A stretch of 64,000 nt of DNA from contig CM065300.1 in assembly GCA_032871835.1 (NCBI GenBank), positions 69,451,192-69,515,191 on the forward strand. Reading direction: 5' to 3'. Both the position numbers and the translations under genes were made by a program. Source of the stretch: Dipteronia dyeriana. Lineage: Eukaryota > Streptophyta > Magnoliopsida > Sapindales > Sapindaceae. Position 1 is the first letter of the stretch. The number at the start of each line of letters is the position of its first letter. Below, piece by piece: positions 24,514 to 35,903 of this stretch. Under the pieces are notes generated by a model. It searched no databases and had not been told where the DNA came from. It was given only the letters and a program-made list of their open reading frames with translations.

Positions 24514-26621
24514 TTTTTTTGTGTTTTAGAAAAAGTTAATTTCCACTGTTTTTTTTTTAATAAAATAAAAAATAATTGTAACATATATTGAAGACCTGGA
24601 AAAATTGCGAAGAAGGATTCATGAGATAATCGGAGTGACCTGGAGAGACTGGAAGACTCGGAAATCACAAGAAGACTAAGGAATGCCTTTAGGGATGGCC
24701 AATGGGGAAATGAGGGCGAATGTAGGTCCCCCCATCCCCAACCCCATTTTCCAAACCCTCCCCCCCATTTCCCTATTTGGGGGAAATGGGGTTGGGGTAA
24801 TTTTGGAGGGAGGTCCCTCCATCCCCATTCTCATTTCCTCATTTCCCCTATTTTTCCCCGTTTTTCCCCGTTTCCCTGAAGTCCCCCATTCCCCCATTTT
24901 CCCACTTTTCCTATATCAGTAAAAATTACATATTAAAGAAACACATAAATTCGTAATCAAATAAATTCAAATACAAAATAACATTCCATACAAATTGAAA
25001 TGAAAGTTAAGTTGTTTAATATGTATATATAGTTAGTAAAATTTGTTAATAAATTATATGAAGCTTGCTTGGTGTGTAATTTAATAAGAAAATCAATATG
25101 TATATATAATTTGATTGCTTGATAGGTAATTTAAGTTATAATTTATAAATATGTATATATAGTTAGTACAATAAAAATAATAAAAATATTGAAAATATAA
25201 TAAAAATATATATTAATATATTTTTTATATAATATTATAATATTTAGGGGAAATGGGGAAATGGGGATGGGGACAGGTCCCCCCATCCCCAACCCCATTT
25301 AAATTTGGGGTTAAAAATCATCCTCATCCCCCCCATTTCCCTCCAAAAAAAATCCCCCAAATGGGGATGGGGGAGCGAAGGTTTGGGGCCCCGGGGTAAA
25401 ATAGTCATCCCTAAATTCCTTGGGAAATTTTTTGTAATTTTAGATTCCAATTTTTTTAGGTTAAATAATCCACAGTACTCGGCCAATTCATGTATGCTTT
25501 ATATTATGTGATGATAAAAGCATTGTCATGCATATGTAAGTCATTTAGATTAGATGTGCCTACACAAATATATTTGATATGTCATACATGCATCATAGCC
25601 TGATATTTTATGTATTTTTTGTAGATGTGATTAAAATGAGTAATATACATAATTGTCTATGAATAATGAGATTAGTTTTTAATGGTTAGAAAACTTGGTA
25701 ATTCTCATTAATATTAATCTAGTTATTAAAGAGTTTAATAAGTTAGATTAATAGGGTCATTTATTGTAATTAGGATTAATATGATTAATTACCTAATAAT
25801 AAATAATCCAAATAAAGTGTTAGAGTTTTAATAGTTAAAACTTGGTAAACACTAACATAATAATCTAATCCTAGTAAATAGTTTACAAAGGCTTAGATTT
25901 TTCACTAATAGATTAGATTTTTAATTGTTAAAAATCATTAATAATTTATTAGTTAATTAGAATTTGGTTCTACTTAGTTAATACGCTAGATAACTTGATT
26001 AAAGTTAGTCATTTAATCCTATAGAGTCTAGGCGTATTAACAGTTAATAGAAAACCCTAATTTTAAAATAGTGAGTGGGAGAGGGATATATGAAATATAT
26101 ATCCCACGGTCTCCATCATTAGTTCAATACTGTGAGATCCGAGTGGAGCCTCGTGACGGCTTTGCTTTCGTCCTCCCTATGGATGGTTTCCACAAAGGTC
26201 AATACCACGGGACTTCATAACGGATAGGATTTTTTAGGGTATTTCGAGATTGACCGACCCTATGGCGGCAATTCTCTAGTTAAGCTTGTGAGATTTGAAA
26301 TGGTAGGTTACACTCACGAAGGTTTTGATTAAGTTTGTTAATTAAAAACATGACTGAATGAACGATGGTTGAATGATATGGAATAAGAGTTAATCTAGAT
26401 TATCATTTGATTGAGAATGTCTCGGTCCAACATGCAAAGACTTTACCGACCCTAAGGCGGCACTTCTTTGTGGTATGTTGGATTGTCGTTGTATAGTAAC
26501 TAGTTTTAGGGTAGTTCTAGGTCGTTAAACATGTGCATGCATTATGTTTAAATTTATGCCAAAGCACTCGCACTTGTTTTAAAAAAATGACTGAATGGAT
26601 GTTTTATTTATTTAAGCAATA
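24514..26621 (+). other. Copia-A2 leader, 5' truncated, with a hAT MITE inside
   Basis: It aligns with the A1 leader from about 17770 onward (attgaagacctggaaaaat at 24589 and 17844). No primer site is present. The MITE at 24690-25413 interrupts it. The acceptor-like pyrimidine tract before gag reads tttatttatttaag. Apart from the MITE, no other gene is seen. Confidence 0.75.
24690..25413. mobile_element. hAT-type MITE, 724 bp
   Basis: The ends are TAGGGATGGCCAATGGGG and, inverted, TAGGGATGACTATTTTACC, a hAT-like terminal inverted repeat. The 8-bp flanks are aatgcctt (24682-24689) and aattcctt (25414-25421), 7 of 8 matching, the size expected for hAT. The empty site is seen in the A1 leader at about 17938. 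Both ends carry G-rich/C-rich runs (ATGGGG and CCCCAT repeats) and the centre is AT-rich. There is no transposase, so it is non-autonomous. The ORFs on both strands here are low-complexity products of the G-runs. Confidence 0.9.
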
Positions 26622-26896
26622 ATGTCTTATACATTACTTCAAATTCTCGCAAACGACAAATTAATTGGTGATAACTACACTAAGTGGAAACTTAACATTA
26701 ATGCAATATTGTTCACTAAAGACCTCAAGTTTGTGCTTACGGAGAAATGTCCTCCAGCGCCTGCTGTAAATGCTGCACGAATTGTTTGAGAGGCATACTA
26801 GCGAAGGGTAAGCCCAAACCCAAGAAAGCCCAAAGCAAGAAGAAGTCCAAGAAAAGTAAATATGATTTACTTATTCTTGAGTCGTGTTTAGTAGAA
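26622..26896 (+). pseudogene. Copia-A2 gag with large internal deletion
   Basis: The ATG at 26622 aligns with A1 19148, and the first 50-odd codons are open (TLLQILANDKLIGDNYTKW). At about 26800 the sequence jumps from the GAGGCATAC position (A1 19318) to the GAAGGGTAAGCCC position (A1 19823), losing about 500 bp of the gag core. The frame 26747-26941 crosses the junction in another frame and joins the basic tail to protease. Confidence 0.85.
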
Positions 26897-27200
26897 GATA
26901 ATTCTTCACCCTGGATAGTTGATTCGGGGGCCACTAATTAAGTTTGTTCTTCTTTACAATGGACTGATTCTTGGACACAGCTAGAGGAGCAAGTCTTCTC
27001 AATGCGTGTGGGGTTAGGGGATGTCATGTAGGCACGAGCAGTGGGCGTAATTAGATTACGTTTTTATAATAATTATATATTGTTGGACAATGTATTTTAT
27101 ATTCCTGGTTTTACATGAATTTTGATTTCTGTTTCTAAGTTGTTAGAACAAAAAAATCTGTTTCTTTTAATAATAAAACTGTTATTATTGGAAAGAATGG
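26897..27200 (+). pseudogene. Copia-A2 protease region
   Basis: SPWIVDSGATN is intact at about 26907-26939 and shows what A1 lost. A TAA at 26939 follows. Later parts align with A1 20100-20170, with further frame damage near 27110-27160. Confidence 0.75.
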
Positions 27201-28290
27201 TATGAATATTTGTTCAGGAATTAATGAAAACAATTTGTATGTGTTAAGACCGTTAATACATACTACACTGCTCAACACCAAAATGTTTAAGGTTGAAAAA
27301 CCAAAAAATAAACGACATAAGATTTCTCCAGATAACGACATGTATCTCTGGCATCTAAGGCTTGGTCATATCAACCTTGACCGAATAGACAGACAAGTAA
27401 AAAATGGACCTTTAAGTGAGTTAAAGGTTGGCACCTGACCTGTCTGCGAATCTTGTCTGGAAGGTAAGATGACTAAGAGACCTTTTACTGGAAAAGGGCT
27501 TAGAGCTAAAGAACCGCTAGAGCTTATACATACAGACGTCTGCGGATCGATGAATGTTAAAGCTAGTGGTGGTTATGAGTATTATGTCACCTTTATAGAT
27601 GACTACTCAAGATACGGTTATGTCTACTTAATGCAACGGAAGTCGAAAACATTTGAAATGTTTAAAGAATTTCGAGCTGAAGTTGAGAATCAATTTGGTA
27701 GGACTATCAAGTCACTACGATCAAATTATGGAGGTGAGTATCTTGACCAAGAGTTTTAAGACTTTATGGTCGAGCATGAGAATAGTTTCCCAACTCACAG
27801 CTCCCGGTACACCTCAGCAAAATGGTGTAGCGGAGAGGAGAAATAGAACCCTCATGGAAATGGTGAGATCTATGATTAGTTTCTCATCATTACCAAATTC
27901 CTTATGGGGATATGCGTTACAAACAGCGGTATACATTTTGAATGTTGTGCTATCCAAATCTGTTCCTAAGACTCCCTCAGAGTTGTGGAATGGTCGTAAA
28001 GCTAGTTTGCGACATTTTCGTATATAGGGGTGTCTAGCACACGTGCTGAAGAATAGAACTGGAAAGCTAGACTCCAAGTCTGTGGTCTGCTTGTTTGTAA
28101 GATACTCTAAGGAGACCAGATGTGGACACTTCTATAGTCCCGAAAATAACAAAGTATTTGTATCGAAAAATACAACGTTTCTTAAGGACAGTTATATTAG
28201 TGACCATAAACCTCATTCTAAGATTGTATTGAATGAGTTGGAGCCTGGTGAGACTAGTGCTTCATCAACAAGAGTTATTGATCCATAAAC
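27201..28290 (+). pseudogene. Copia-A2 integrase
   Basis: The frame 27202-27438 has the zinc motif region HLRLGHINLDRI. The frame 27469-27759 has LIHTDVCG (first Asp) and FIDDYSRYGYVYL, and [10 protein letters not shown] where the second catalytic Asp is replaced by Asn (usual LRSDxGGEY). The frame 27653-28027 has [13 protein letters not shown] with the catalytic Glu. The frames overlap because of a frameshift near 27780. The frame 28043-28288 is the C-terminal part. It is better preserved than A1 except at the second Asp. Confidence 0.85.
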
Positions 28291-29236
28291 ATTTGAGAGT
28301 CAGATGATTCCTGATCAGTATACACTATCACCTAGAAATAGTGAGAGAGTTATGAGACAACCTAAACGCTATTTAGGTATAGGTGAGGGACAAGGTGTTG
28401 TCTTTGCTGATAGTGTGGATGATCCATTGACATTTAATAATGCAATGGAAGACCTTGATAAAGAGGAATGACTTAAAGCCATGATTCTCGAGATGGAGTC
28501 CATGTACTCTAACTCAGTCTGGGATCTTGTAGACTTACCGGATTGGGTAAAACCCATAGGGTGTTAGTAGTTCTACAAGAGAAAGAGAGGAGTAGATGGA
28601 AAGGTAGAGACCTTTAAAGCAAGACTAGTGGCTAAGGGTTATACCCTGAAAGAGGGGGTCTATTATAAAGAGACCTTCTCGCCAGTAGCCATTATTAAGT
28701 CTATTAGGATTCTCTTATCCATTGCTGCCTATTTCGATTATGAAAATTTGGCAAATGGACGTCAAGACTACATTCTTAAATGAAAATCTTGATGAGAGCA
28801 TCTATATGATACAACCAGAGGGATTCGTGTCTCCAGATCAATAGCAAAAGGTTTGCAAGCAGCAAAGATCTATCTATAGGCTTAAGCAAGCATCTAGATC
28901 TTGGAACATCAGGTTTGATGATGTGATCAAAACCTATGGTTTCGAGCAGACTGTCGATAAGCCTTTGTCTACAAACGCATCATTGATAAGAAAGTAGTTT
29001 TCTTGGTCCTATATGTAGATGATATCCTACTCATTGGGAATGATATGGGAGTGTTGTCTGATGTAAAGGGTTAGCTGGCTAGCCAAATCCAAATGAAAGA
29101 TTTGGGAGAGACGAGTTATGTTCTTGAGATCCAACTAATAAGAAATCGTAAAAACTAACTCATAGCATTGTTTAAGGCATCATATATCAATAAGATTCTT
29201 GTGTGATTTTCGATGTAAAACTCAAAGAATGGTAAT
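28291..29236 (+). pseudogene. Copia-A2 reverse transcriptase
   Basis: The region aligns with A1 21290-22300. The YVDD box is present at about 29014-29025. Stops and frameshifts near 28470, 28570, 28740 and 28840 leave no open piece of useful length. A short deletion relative to A1 lies near 29230. Confidence 0.8.
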
Positions 29237-29975
29237 TTGCATGGAGTTCACTTGTCTAAGGAACAGTGTCCTAAGACACCTCAAGAAGTTGAGGATATGA
29301 GACGTGTACCCTATGCATCGGCAGTTGGTAGTCTCATGTATGTTATGTTATGCACGAGCCCGGACATCTGCTATGCAGTGGGAGTAGTCAGTAGATACCA
29401 GTCTAACCCAGGATTGGATTATTGGGCTGCTGTCAAGACAATTCTCAAGTATCTTCGGAGAATGAGAGACTACATGCTAGTGTATTTCGGGCAAGATTTA
29501 ATCTCGTTAGGATAAACGGATTCTGATTTTCAATAACACAGAGATTCTTGAAATCCACATTTGGATCAGTATTTACCCTAGGCGATGGCGCCATTGTGTG
29601 GAGAAGTATCAAGCAATCTTGCATTGCTGACTCCACCATGGAAGCAGAATATATAGTTGCTAAAGAGGTTGTTTGGCTCCATAAGTTCTTGAGTGATCTG
29701 GAAGTTATTCCAGATCTGGATAGGCCCATCACACTTTATTGTGATAACAGTGGTGCTGTGGCTAATTCCAATGAACCAAGAAGCTATAAGAGAGGGAAAC
29801 ATATAAAGAGAAGTATCATCTCATTAGAGAGATAGTGCATAGAGGAGATATGATCGTCACCAAGAAAGCCTTACAAGACAATCATCCTAATCCATTTATG
29901 AAGACCTTACCGGCTAAAGTGTTTTCTTGTCACCTAGATGGTCTAGGGTTACGAGACATGCCTCACATGCTTTAG
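29237..29975 (+). pseudogene. Copia-A2 RNase H
   Basis: The frame 29237-29515 (92 codons) has YASAVGSLMYVMLCTSPDICYAVGVVSRYQ. The frame 29548-29835 has [14 protein letters not shown] and [13 protein letters not shown], with a catalytic Glu retained, and LYCDNSGAV with a catalytic Asp. One frameshift at about 29510-29545 removes the GYTDSD motif context. The end, ctttag at 29970-29975, is followed by the polypurine tract. Confidence 0.84.
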
Positions 29976-29977
29976 TT

Positions 29978-29989
29978 CAAGTGGGAGAT
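29978..29989 (+). other. Copia-A2 polypurine tract
   Basis: caagtgggagat abuts the TGTTGGGG start of the 3' LTR. It primes plus-strand synthesis. The A1 counterpart is mutated. Confidence 0.85.
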
Positions 29990-31995
29990 TGTTGGGGTTT
30001 ATGCCCTAAAGATGTAATTTGTAAATGGATTTATGAAATAAATAAAAGGAAAAGTTCAATTCATTCTTGTCGTGTTGTTTATTTTATAACTTGTGCATAT
30101 ATTTAACATCCAAGATTGCCGGATGTAATCTCGAACTATGTATATGAGTGTCATATACGGATGGATACAGTAAGAGACGTGCAATCTAAAGAGTCCATAG
30201 ATAGCAAATAAAGCTGGGTACTTTATTTGTGGTTAATCTATAGCTGGGGGAATTCTGTAATGTACGATGATTCTATCCTGAATCATTCATATGAGATATG
30301 GTAATGGAGGCACCTTGTATGATATGATCATATAGGACTCGGCCATGATCTATATGAATCTCTCACCAAGATCTGTTTACCGATGAGATTCATATATATC
30401 AACTAATGATGGCTATATGTGGGTGATCTTAATCCTGAGTGTCTTATCGACTCCGTCAGGTTAGATAGTGGTCTTTGATGTACCATGGGTGAGGTCAGAT
30501 GCAGTTCCTGATCAATATGCTCCCTATGTTGGGATTACGGTTTGGCTTGTGGCTAGGAAGGTTTGTACACAATAATGGAATCTACTTTTTCTTGTGAGAA
30601 GTAGACGGTAGTTCCCTTAATGGTTGATTCGGGGCTTGGACAATATGAGCGCTCTCCTAATTCCGTATGGAAATAGGATTTATTGTTCATTATAGAATCA
30701 ATGGTACTTAAAGGATATATGTAATTAGAGGGGTATAACTGACATTATGACCCAGCTCTAATTATGAACTACTGTGGAGGATTACACCATGTGTAATAGC
30801 TATATCGATGGATACCGAGTTGTATCGGTCTGTGTAAAAGCGTTTGCTGTTAATAGAGTACAGCTTTGGGTTTTTAGTGGAATAACACCGAAGTTAAAAA
30901 TCAAGGAATATTAATTAAAGAGTTTAATTAATCATTCCGAGGATTATTGGAGCTCAAAATACTGTAGGTCCATTAGGTCCCCGTGCTAGCCTGATCAATT
31001 TAGGTAACAAGGGTCACGGTAAATTAATTTGATTGTCCAATTAATTGTATTACAAAAGTGACACGTATATATACAGGAATTAATTGAATAATGAGATTAT
31101 TTAATTAATGAATGTTAACAGTTAAATTAATTAAATATTTAGATTATTTAATTATATTGATAATTATTAATTATTAATTAACTATTTAATTAGAGGGTGT
31201 TAGTTGATATATGGATTTATGTAAAGATAAAATAATAGGATTATTTTATTTTACTAAATCATTTATCTAAGTATTTGAATTTAAGTTTAAATTTAAAATA
31301 CTTATTATCACTTTTTAATATATTAGATATATTTTAAAAGGATAATTAAAAGATATTTATCAATTATAACACAAGAGATTGCATAGGATGTAAATTGGTG
31401 TGAGTACATATATAAGTGTTTGCATAGGATACAAATAAGGATATATATATATGGAAAGAAAAAAAAAAACAAAACAAAAGAGAGAAGCAGCATATATTGT
31501 GCGTGAACCAAGAAAAAGATATATATATCAAGGCATATATTTTGCATGTGTAGTGAACATAATATATATATATATATAGTTTCATGTTTTGTGTGTTTTT
31601 GAAACACATAGAAGAAAGAGTTTCTTCAATTCTCTCTACATCCTCTATTCAAGTTCCTGAGATCGTAACGTGCCCACACTCATTTACCAATCCCGGGAGA
31701 TAGCGAGAAAGATCAAGTTGTTCAGACATGAGCACATCGTAAAGTGAAGGAACTTCCAAACGTTGGTAAGATTGATTCAGACATGAGCATATCAAAAAGT
31801 GAAGGAGCCTCCAAACTTTGGTAAGATTTTCTTCTTGAGTATATCAATTTCAATTTTCTGTGTTTACATATTGTATGTATTAGTTTCGAAAAATAATTAC
31901 AATCCAAAGTTCACTGGTCCCAGATACAGATTATGATCTGTATAAAAAATTTAAAACCTAGTTCCACTGCGTAACCGGTGAACGGGGTTCCAACA
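29990..31995 (+). repeat. Copia-A2 3' LTR, complete
   Basis: The LTR is 2006 bp, TGTTGGGGTT to GGTTCCAACA, with TGTTGG/CCAACA terminal inverted repeats. It is the reference LTR for this family in the window. It contains an (AT)n run at about 31560-31577 and two related units (acatgagcacatcgtaaagtgaagg-like) near 31725 and 31785. Tat-B antisense-gene sequence resumes immediately at 31996. Confidence 0.92.
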
Positions 31996-32572
31996 CGAAA
32001 CCCACTAAAGGTGTCCTTAGGACCCGAGACTGGAAAGATTGGAGAAAGAGGAGGATCTATCACAACCGCTTGCTTCCTAGCTCTAGTCCCGTGACCTTAA
32101 GAATGAGACATCTCTGCAGCCTTTGACATAATATCCTCCCTATCCCAGATGGCCATAACTGATAGGTCGAATGGGGAAGGGAAGGGAAGGTTTCAGCAAC
32201 CTAGTAAGAAGCATAGAAGTATCCTTCACTGAAAGATGCATCCACCTCGGTCTGAAGCTTGGCAACCTGGGCATGCGTATCTTGATTCTCGACATCCAGC
32301 TTCTTGGCTTCAACTTTCCAGGAGTCTCTCTGTCTGGCCCACCACTCTGACTTGAGGGTTTCCTGGTCAAGGGATCACTTCATCCTCTTATGATCACAGC
32401 GAAGCTCACCAAGTTCAGCCTCCATCTTTTTTTGGAGGGAGGTCATCTCTTCTACAAGAGAGCGAGCTTGTATTAGAAGCCTCATGACCTTTTCAGTTTC
32501 GGCTTCAGCTTGGGCAACCCGATCACGAAGAAATGATACCTGGTGACCCATCGCTACATTGAACTTGAAAGC

Positions 32573-32647
32573 CTGTAAAGTATAAAGCAAAGGTTAGAGA
32601 GCAATCAAATCTCACAATCATAAAAAAGTATAAAGGATGACAGCTAC
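32573..32647 (-). other. Putative intron 2 of the Tat-B antisense gene
   Basis: The minus-strand donor AAG|GTAGCTG is at 32647 and the acceptor TTTACAG|GC at 32573, 75 nt in all. The Tat-A copy has donor GAG|GTAATT at 57981 and acceptor TTTATAG|GC at 57913, 69 nt. GT and AG are conserved while the inside differs in sequence and length, as expected for a real intron. Confidence 0.65.
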
Positions 32648-33190
32648 CTTAGCCAAAAGGGAAGACCCTTTGGTAAGTAAGACCTCAACGGGCATCGATC
32701 CTATCCTGGAGAGACCACCTCCCAGACAAGATGCAATGAACTACTCCAAAACTTCATCTTCACCCCCTCTCCCCCTCCAACCTCGGCTGGCGTTGGGAGC
32801 AGGTAGGAAAAGCTTCAGAAACATCAGCCTCTGAGCCCGCAGAAGCTCAATAAGTTGGAAGCTTAGAAGAAAGGTGTGAGGCTTCTAGTAAGGTGATTGA
32901 AGGAGCAGCAGCGGTAGTAGGGATAACTGGTGAAGGGGTAGAGATGGTTGGATCAGCAGCTTGGGAAGCAGAGGCTCCCTTGGTTAGCGCCTTGGAAGCC
33001 CGTGATGCAAGAATGACCATTCTAGACCTAGCTTGGGTAGGAGATAAAGCTGGAGTAGGCAAAGCAGCAGCTGGAATGGTTGGCCCCCATTTCTCTGAGG
33101 TAGCCAAGAAGACTCTCTAGAATGATCTGGCATAAAGAGGAGGGATCCAAGCTTGTTGAGCTTCGTAGGAAGCTGGAGCAACAACAAAAG

Positions 33191-33270
33191 CTATTAAAAA
33201 AAGAAAAGAAGAAGGATGTCAGAAGTGAGCCAACTAACTGAATGAAGCATAATGACTTGGTATTACTTAC
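33191..33270 (-). other. Putative intron 1 of the Tat-B antisense gene
   Basis: The minus-strand donor CCTT|GTAAGTAATA is at 33270 and the acceptor TTTTTTTAATAG|C at 33191, 80 nt in all. The exon 1 frame ends in a stop just past the donor, as expected if it is spliced. The acceptor is kept in Tat-A at 58525 (TTTAACAG). Confidence 0.6.
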
Positions 33271-33707
33271 AAGGGGTAGCATCAGAGATCCATAGGTATC
33301 GATTTACCTTACGGGGATTGAAGGGATCAACAGTTGGATACTTCAAATTCAGATAGTTACTGGCGAGGATAGTCTTCAACACCATTTCAGATTCGGCGGG
33401 TAAGGAGTACCGATCCCATGATGGTTTGTCATTAAAAGCCGTGGGAACCGCAAACTCGTGCCCACTTATGAAGATCAAGCTCCCCCAATCACCGCCAGCC
33501 ATTATCCACTTCTCTTTCCGGGTTGGGTCCTTCCTTGAAGCTCCAAGGATGATGAAATTAATCTTGTTCTTGGCCTTGGCATAGAACTGACCTCGGGGGG
33601 CTCCAGCCAGGCTCCTAATTTGAAAGAGGAAAGCTAGCTCCCTTACTCCGGGCTCCCTAGTTATCTTACTTATCTCGCATTGTTCCCTCCACGGCATGAG
33701 GAAGCCA

Positions 33708-35903
33708 TGAAAAGTTCCCTAAGAACGTGTGTGTCTATAACCTAGTGGGGAGTGAATAGGTTTTAATCAAGTCAATTACAAATTTTTCTTGGTTAGTCAA
33801 TATTCAAAATTCACCCAATAAAACAAACATACAACATCAAGTGTATAGTGCGGAAATATAAACAACACAAGATGTATACGTGGAAACCCTCCAAATGGGA
33901 AAAACCACGGGCTGTTAATTGCACCAAACTCGGTCACAGAAATCCACTTTATGAATAAAAGGTTACACCCTCAAGTGATACTCGAACTCTCACTTTCGAC
34001 AATCTCAGACTATGGACACCGCCACTCACCACTCTTGGTTCAACCCCTAGTGATATCCCCTGATCCACTACTCTTGCCGTGAGCACCTCCTACTCTACCC
34101 ATTGTGCCTTTTACAGTGAAAACTCGACCAATTGCTTCCTAACCTACCCTTGGTTGCAAGGCTTCTCTTGCTTGTGCAACTTCACACCGAAGCCACAAGA
34201 CTTTGACTCAATGAAGAGTATATGGTCTAAGTGTATATATGACACTATGCTCAAATGCAATTATGTGTAAGACCAAACATAAAATGCTTAACTAGATGTA
34301 GATAATGCAATTAAACATCGTAGTTATCAAACATTGCCTACATGCCCATCCCAAGGACTCAATTAGATGTGTAGATAAAATCTAACAACCTAATTGTCAA
34401 TCAAAGTCCAACCAACACAAGTTGTCACAACAAATAATCAAGGGCAATTTTGCAATCAAGAAATGCAATCAATGAGGCATATACATAAATGTTCATAAAC
34501 TAGACTAGATGCACAAAGTCAACCTTATCATCAATTATGTATACATGAACATTCATGGATTAGCTATTTAGGCATAAATGACCAAATAATGCAAGCTATC
34601 ACAATACAAACCCAAACATGTCATCATTTCAATAAATATGCAATTAATATGAAGAAATGTTAATTTAAGCAATAAATGACATGTCTTGGTAAGCTAGAAC
34701 AATAAATGAACAACAATGGTGGTTCTACTTACCGATCAATGAAAACTCAAGCTTGGAATGATGCTTCAATGCAAGATGAATATGAGTTTGGGGTTTGAAG
34801 AGTCAAATAACAAAGCTTGAAGCTTTCTCTCTCTAATGGAGGTTGTCTCACTCTAAAGATGGGTTCTTTGAGCCCTAAGAAGGCAAGGAAGAAGAAGAAA
34901 ACATATATAAAGAAGCCCTACACAAAACGGCATCGTTTTGGACTTGGGAGACAAAGTCCTGCATGACCGTTGTGCATGTCATGGCCTAGGAAAGTGTCTA
35001 GACCGCGGTCTATGCAGCATGGCATGGCTGGACATTACCGCTGCCTAGGTCCCTGGCTAGGCATGGCATCAACGGCTGTCTAGGCCGCGGTACACGCCAG
35101 ACAGCACAACAGCTCGAGCTTCGAGCGACCCAAAACATGACCAAACAACATCCAAACCTTTCATATAATATACCGTTGGAAAGGTATGGAAGTCTAATTT
35201 CTACTAAAATTTACAAAACATGATTTGGATGTCTGTATAAAGAGTTATGGTTATTTTAGTGACCAAAGGTCAGAAACGGACAACAACAGAGATGCCCTAT
35301 TTTTTATGGTCACTTTGGAGATTTCTAAACCAATCCAAATGGTCATAAAATATTACGAATAATATACCGTTGGAAAGGTATGGGTATCTAGTTTGTACAA
35401 AAATATTTAAAACTCATTTCGAATCATTTTATAAAAAGATATGGTCACAATACCATACAAAGTTCAGTTTTAAAAAACATTAAATCATTGAAATACACTC
35501 TTTTAAAACGAGACACCTTACTCCATACAACCAAACCAAGAGAAGAATGAGACCTTCTCATATGGTCACTCAACGCGCTAAAACAAGCACACCATCATGC
35601 AAGCACGAACACAACACAATACCACACTTAAATCTATAAATGAAATGCAAGTGTGATTGTGAAGAGATGCACACATATTAACAATATCAACACAAATGCA
35701 AGATCAACAAGGCATGCATGAGGTATGTGCGTGCACCTAAACTCTTCAAGAGGTAGAGCCAAGTGAATATACCTTTTGCTCTTGAAGTCATGGAGATGCT
35801 TGGAAGCTTGCCAATGAGGACTTAAGCTACCCATTACACAATCATCCCTAATGTAGTGTGGTTTGTCATGAAATAAGCCAATCATAAAATTGAGGTCCTT
35901 ACA
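33708..35903 (-). repeat. SIRE-like element 3' LTR (minus orientation)
   Basis: The LTR is 2196 bp. On the minus strand it runs TGTAAGGACC to GAACTTTTCA. It is nearly collinear with 49816-52001. A TATA-like CTTTATATATG lies at about 34904-34914 (minus), preceded by an imperfect palindrome (caaaacggcatcgttttgg, 34923-34941) and by a GC-rich stretch with accgcggtct motifs (about 34985-35095). Confidence 0.92.

Larger units (their letters stand above)
15697..31995 (+). mobile_element. Copia-A1/A2: rearranged tandem pair of Ty1/copia elements
   Basis: The order is LTR (rearranged, 15697-17585), internal A1 (17588-23023), LTR (23024 to about 24488, 3' truncated), internal A2 (about 24514-29989), LTR (29990-31995). 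Gene order gag-protease-integrase-RT-RNase H identifies Ty1/copia. The right edge is clean, with the LTR ending GGTTCCAACA at 31995. The left edge is not: no matching target duplication is found, and about 780 bp of Tat-B are missing. The array probably arose by unequal recombination between related copies, plus deletions and one inversion. Confidence 0.85.
31996..33702 (-). pseudogene. Tat-B antisense gene, 3' part: end of exon 1, exon 2 and exon 3
   Basis: It is read on the minus strand and continues upstream at 52007-52524 beyond the SIRE-like insertion. The frame 33263-33697 (144 codons) is the rest of exon 1. A likely intron at 33191-33270 (GTAAGT...AATAG) leads to exon 2, 32648-33190, which is Ala/Pro/Thr-rich (frame 32847-33107). 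A second intron at 32573-32647 (GTAGCT...TTACAG) leads to exon 3, whose frame 32375-32590 is a heptad-like coiled coil (RDRVAQAEAETEKV). After one TGA the coiled coil continues to about 32195. Tat-A has the same order and the same intron places. Antisense extra ORFs are known in Tat elements; their function is not. Confidence 0.72.

Noticed and set aside
24676..24922. Overlapping ORFs on both strands (73 and 79 codons) in the G-rich MITE ends
   Set aside because: They are low-complexity Gly/Pro/Phe products of GGGG/CCCC runs, with no domain, and lie inside a non-autonomous MITE.
32637..33120. Plus-strand ORFs (65 and 75 codons) opposite the Tat-B antisense gene
   Set aside because: They are shadows of the Ala/Pro-rich antisense exon; Tat-A does not conserve the plus-strand frames.
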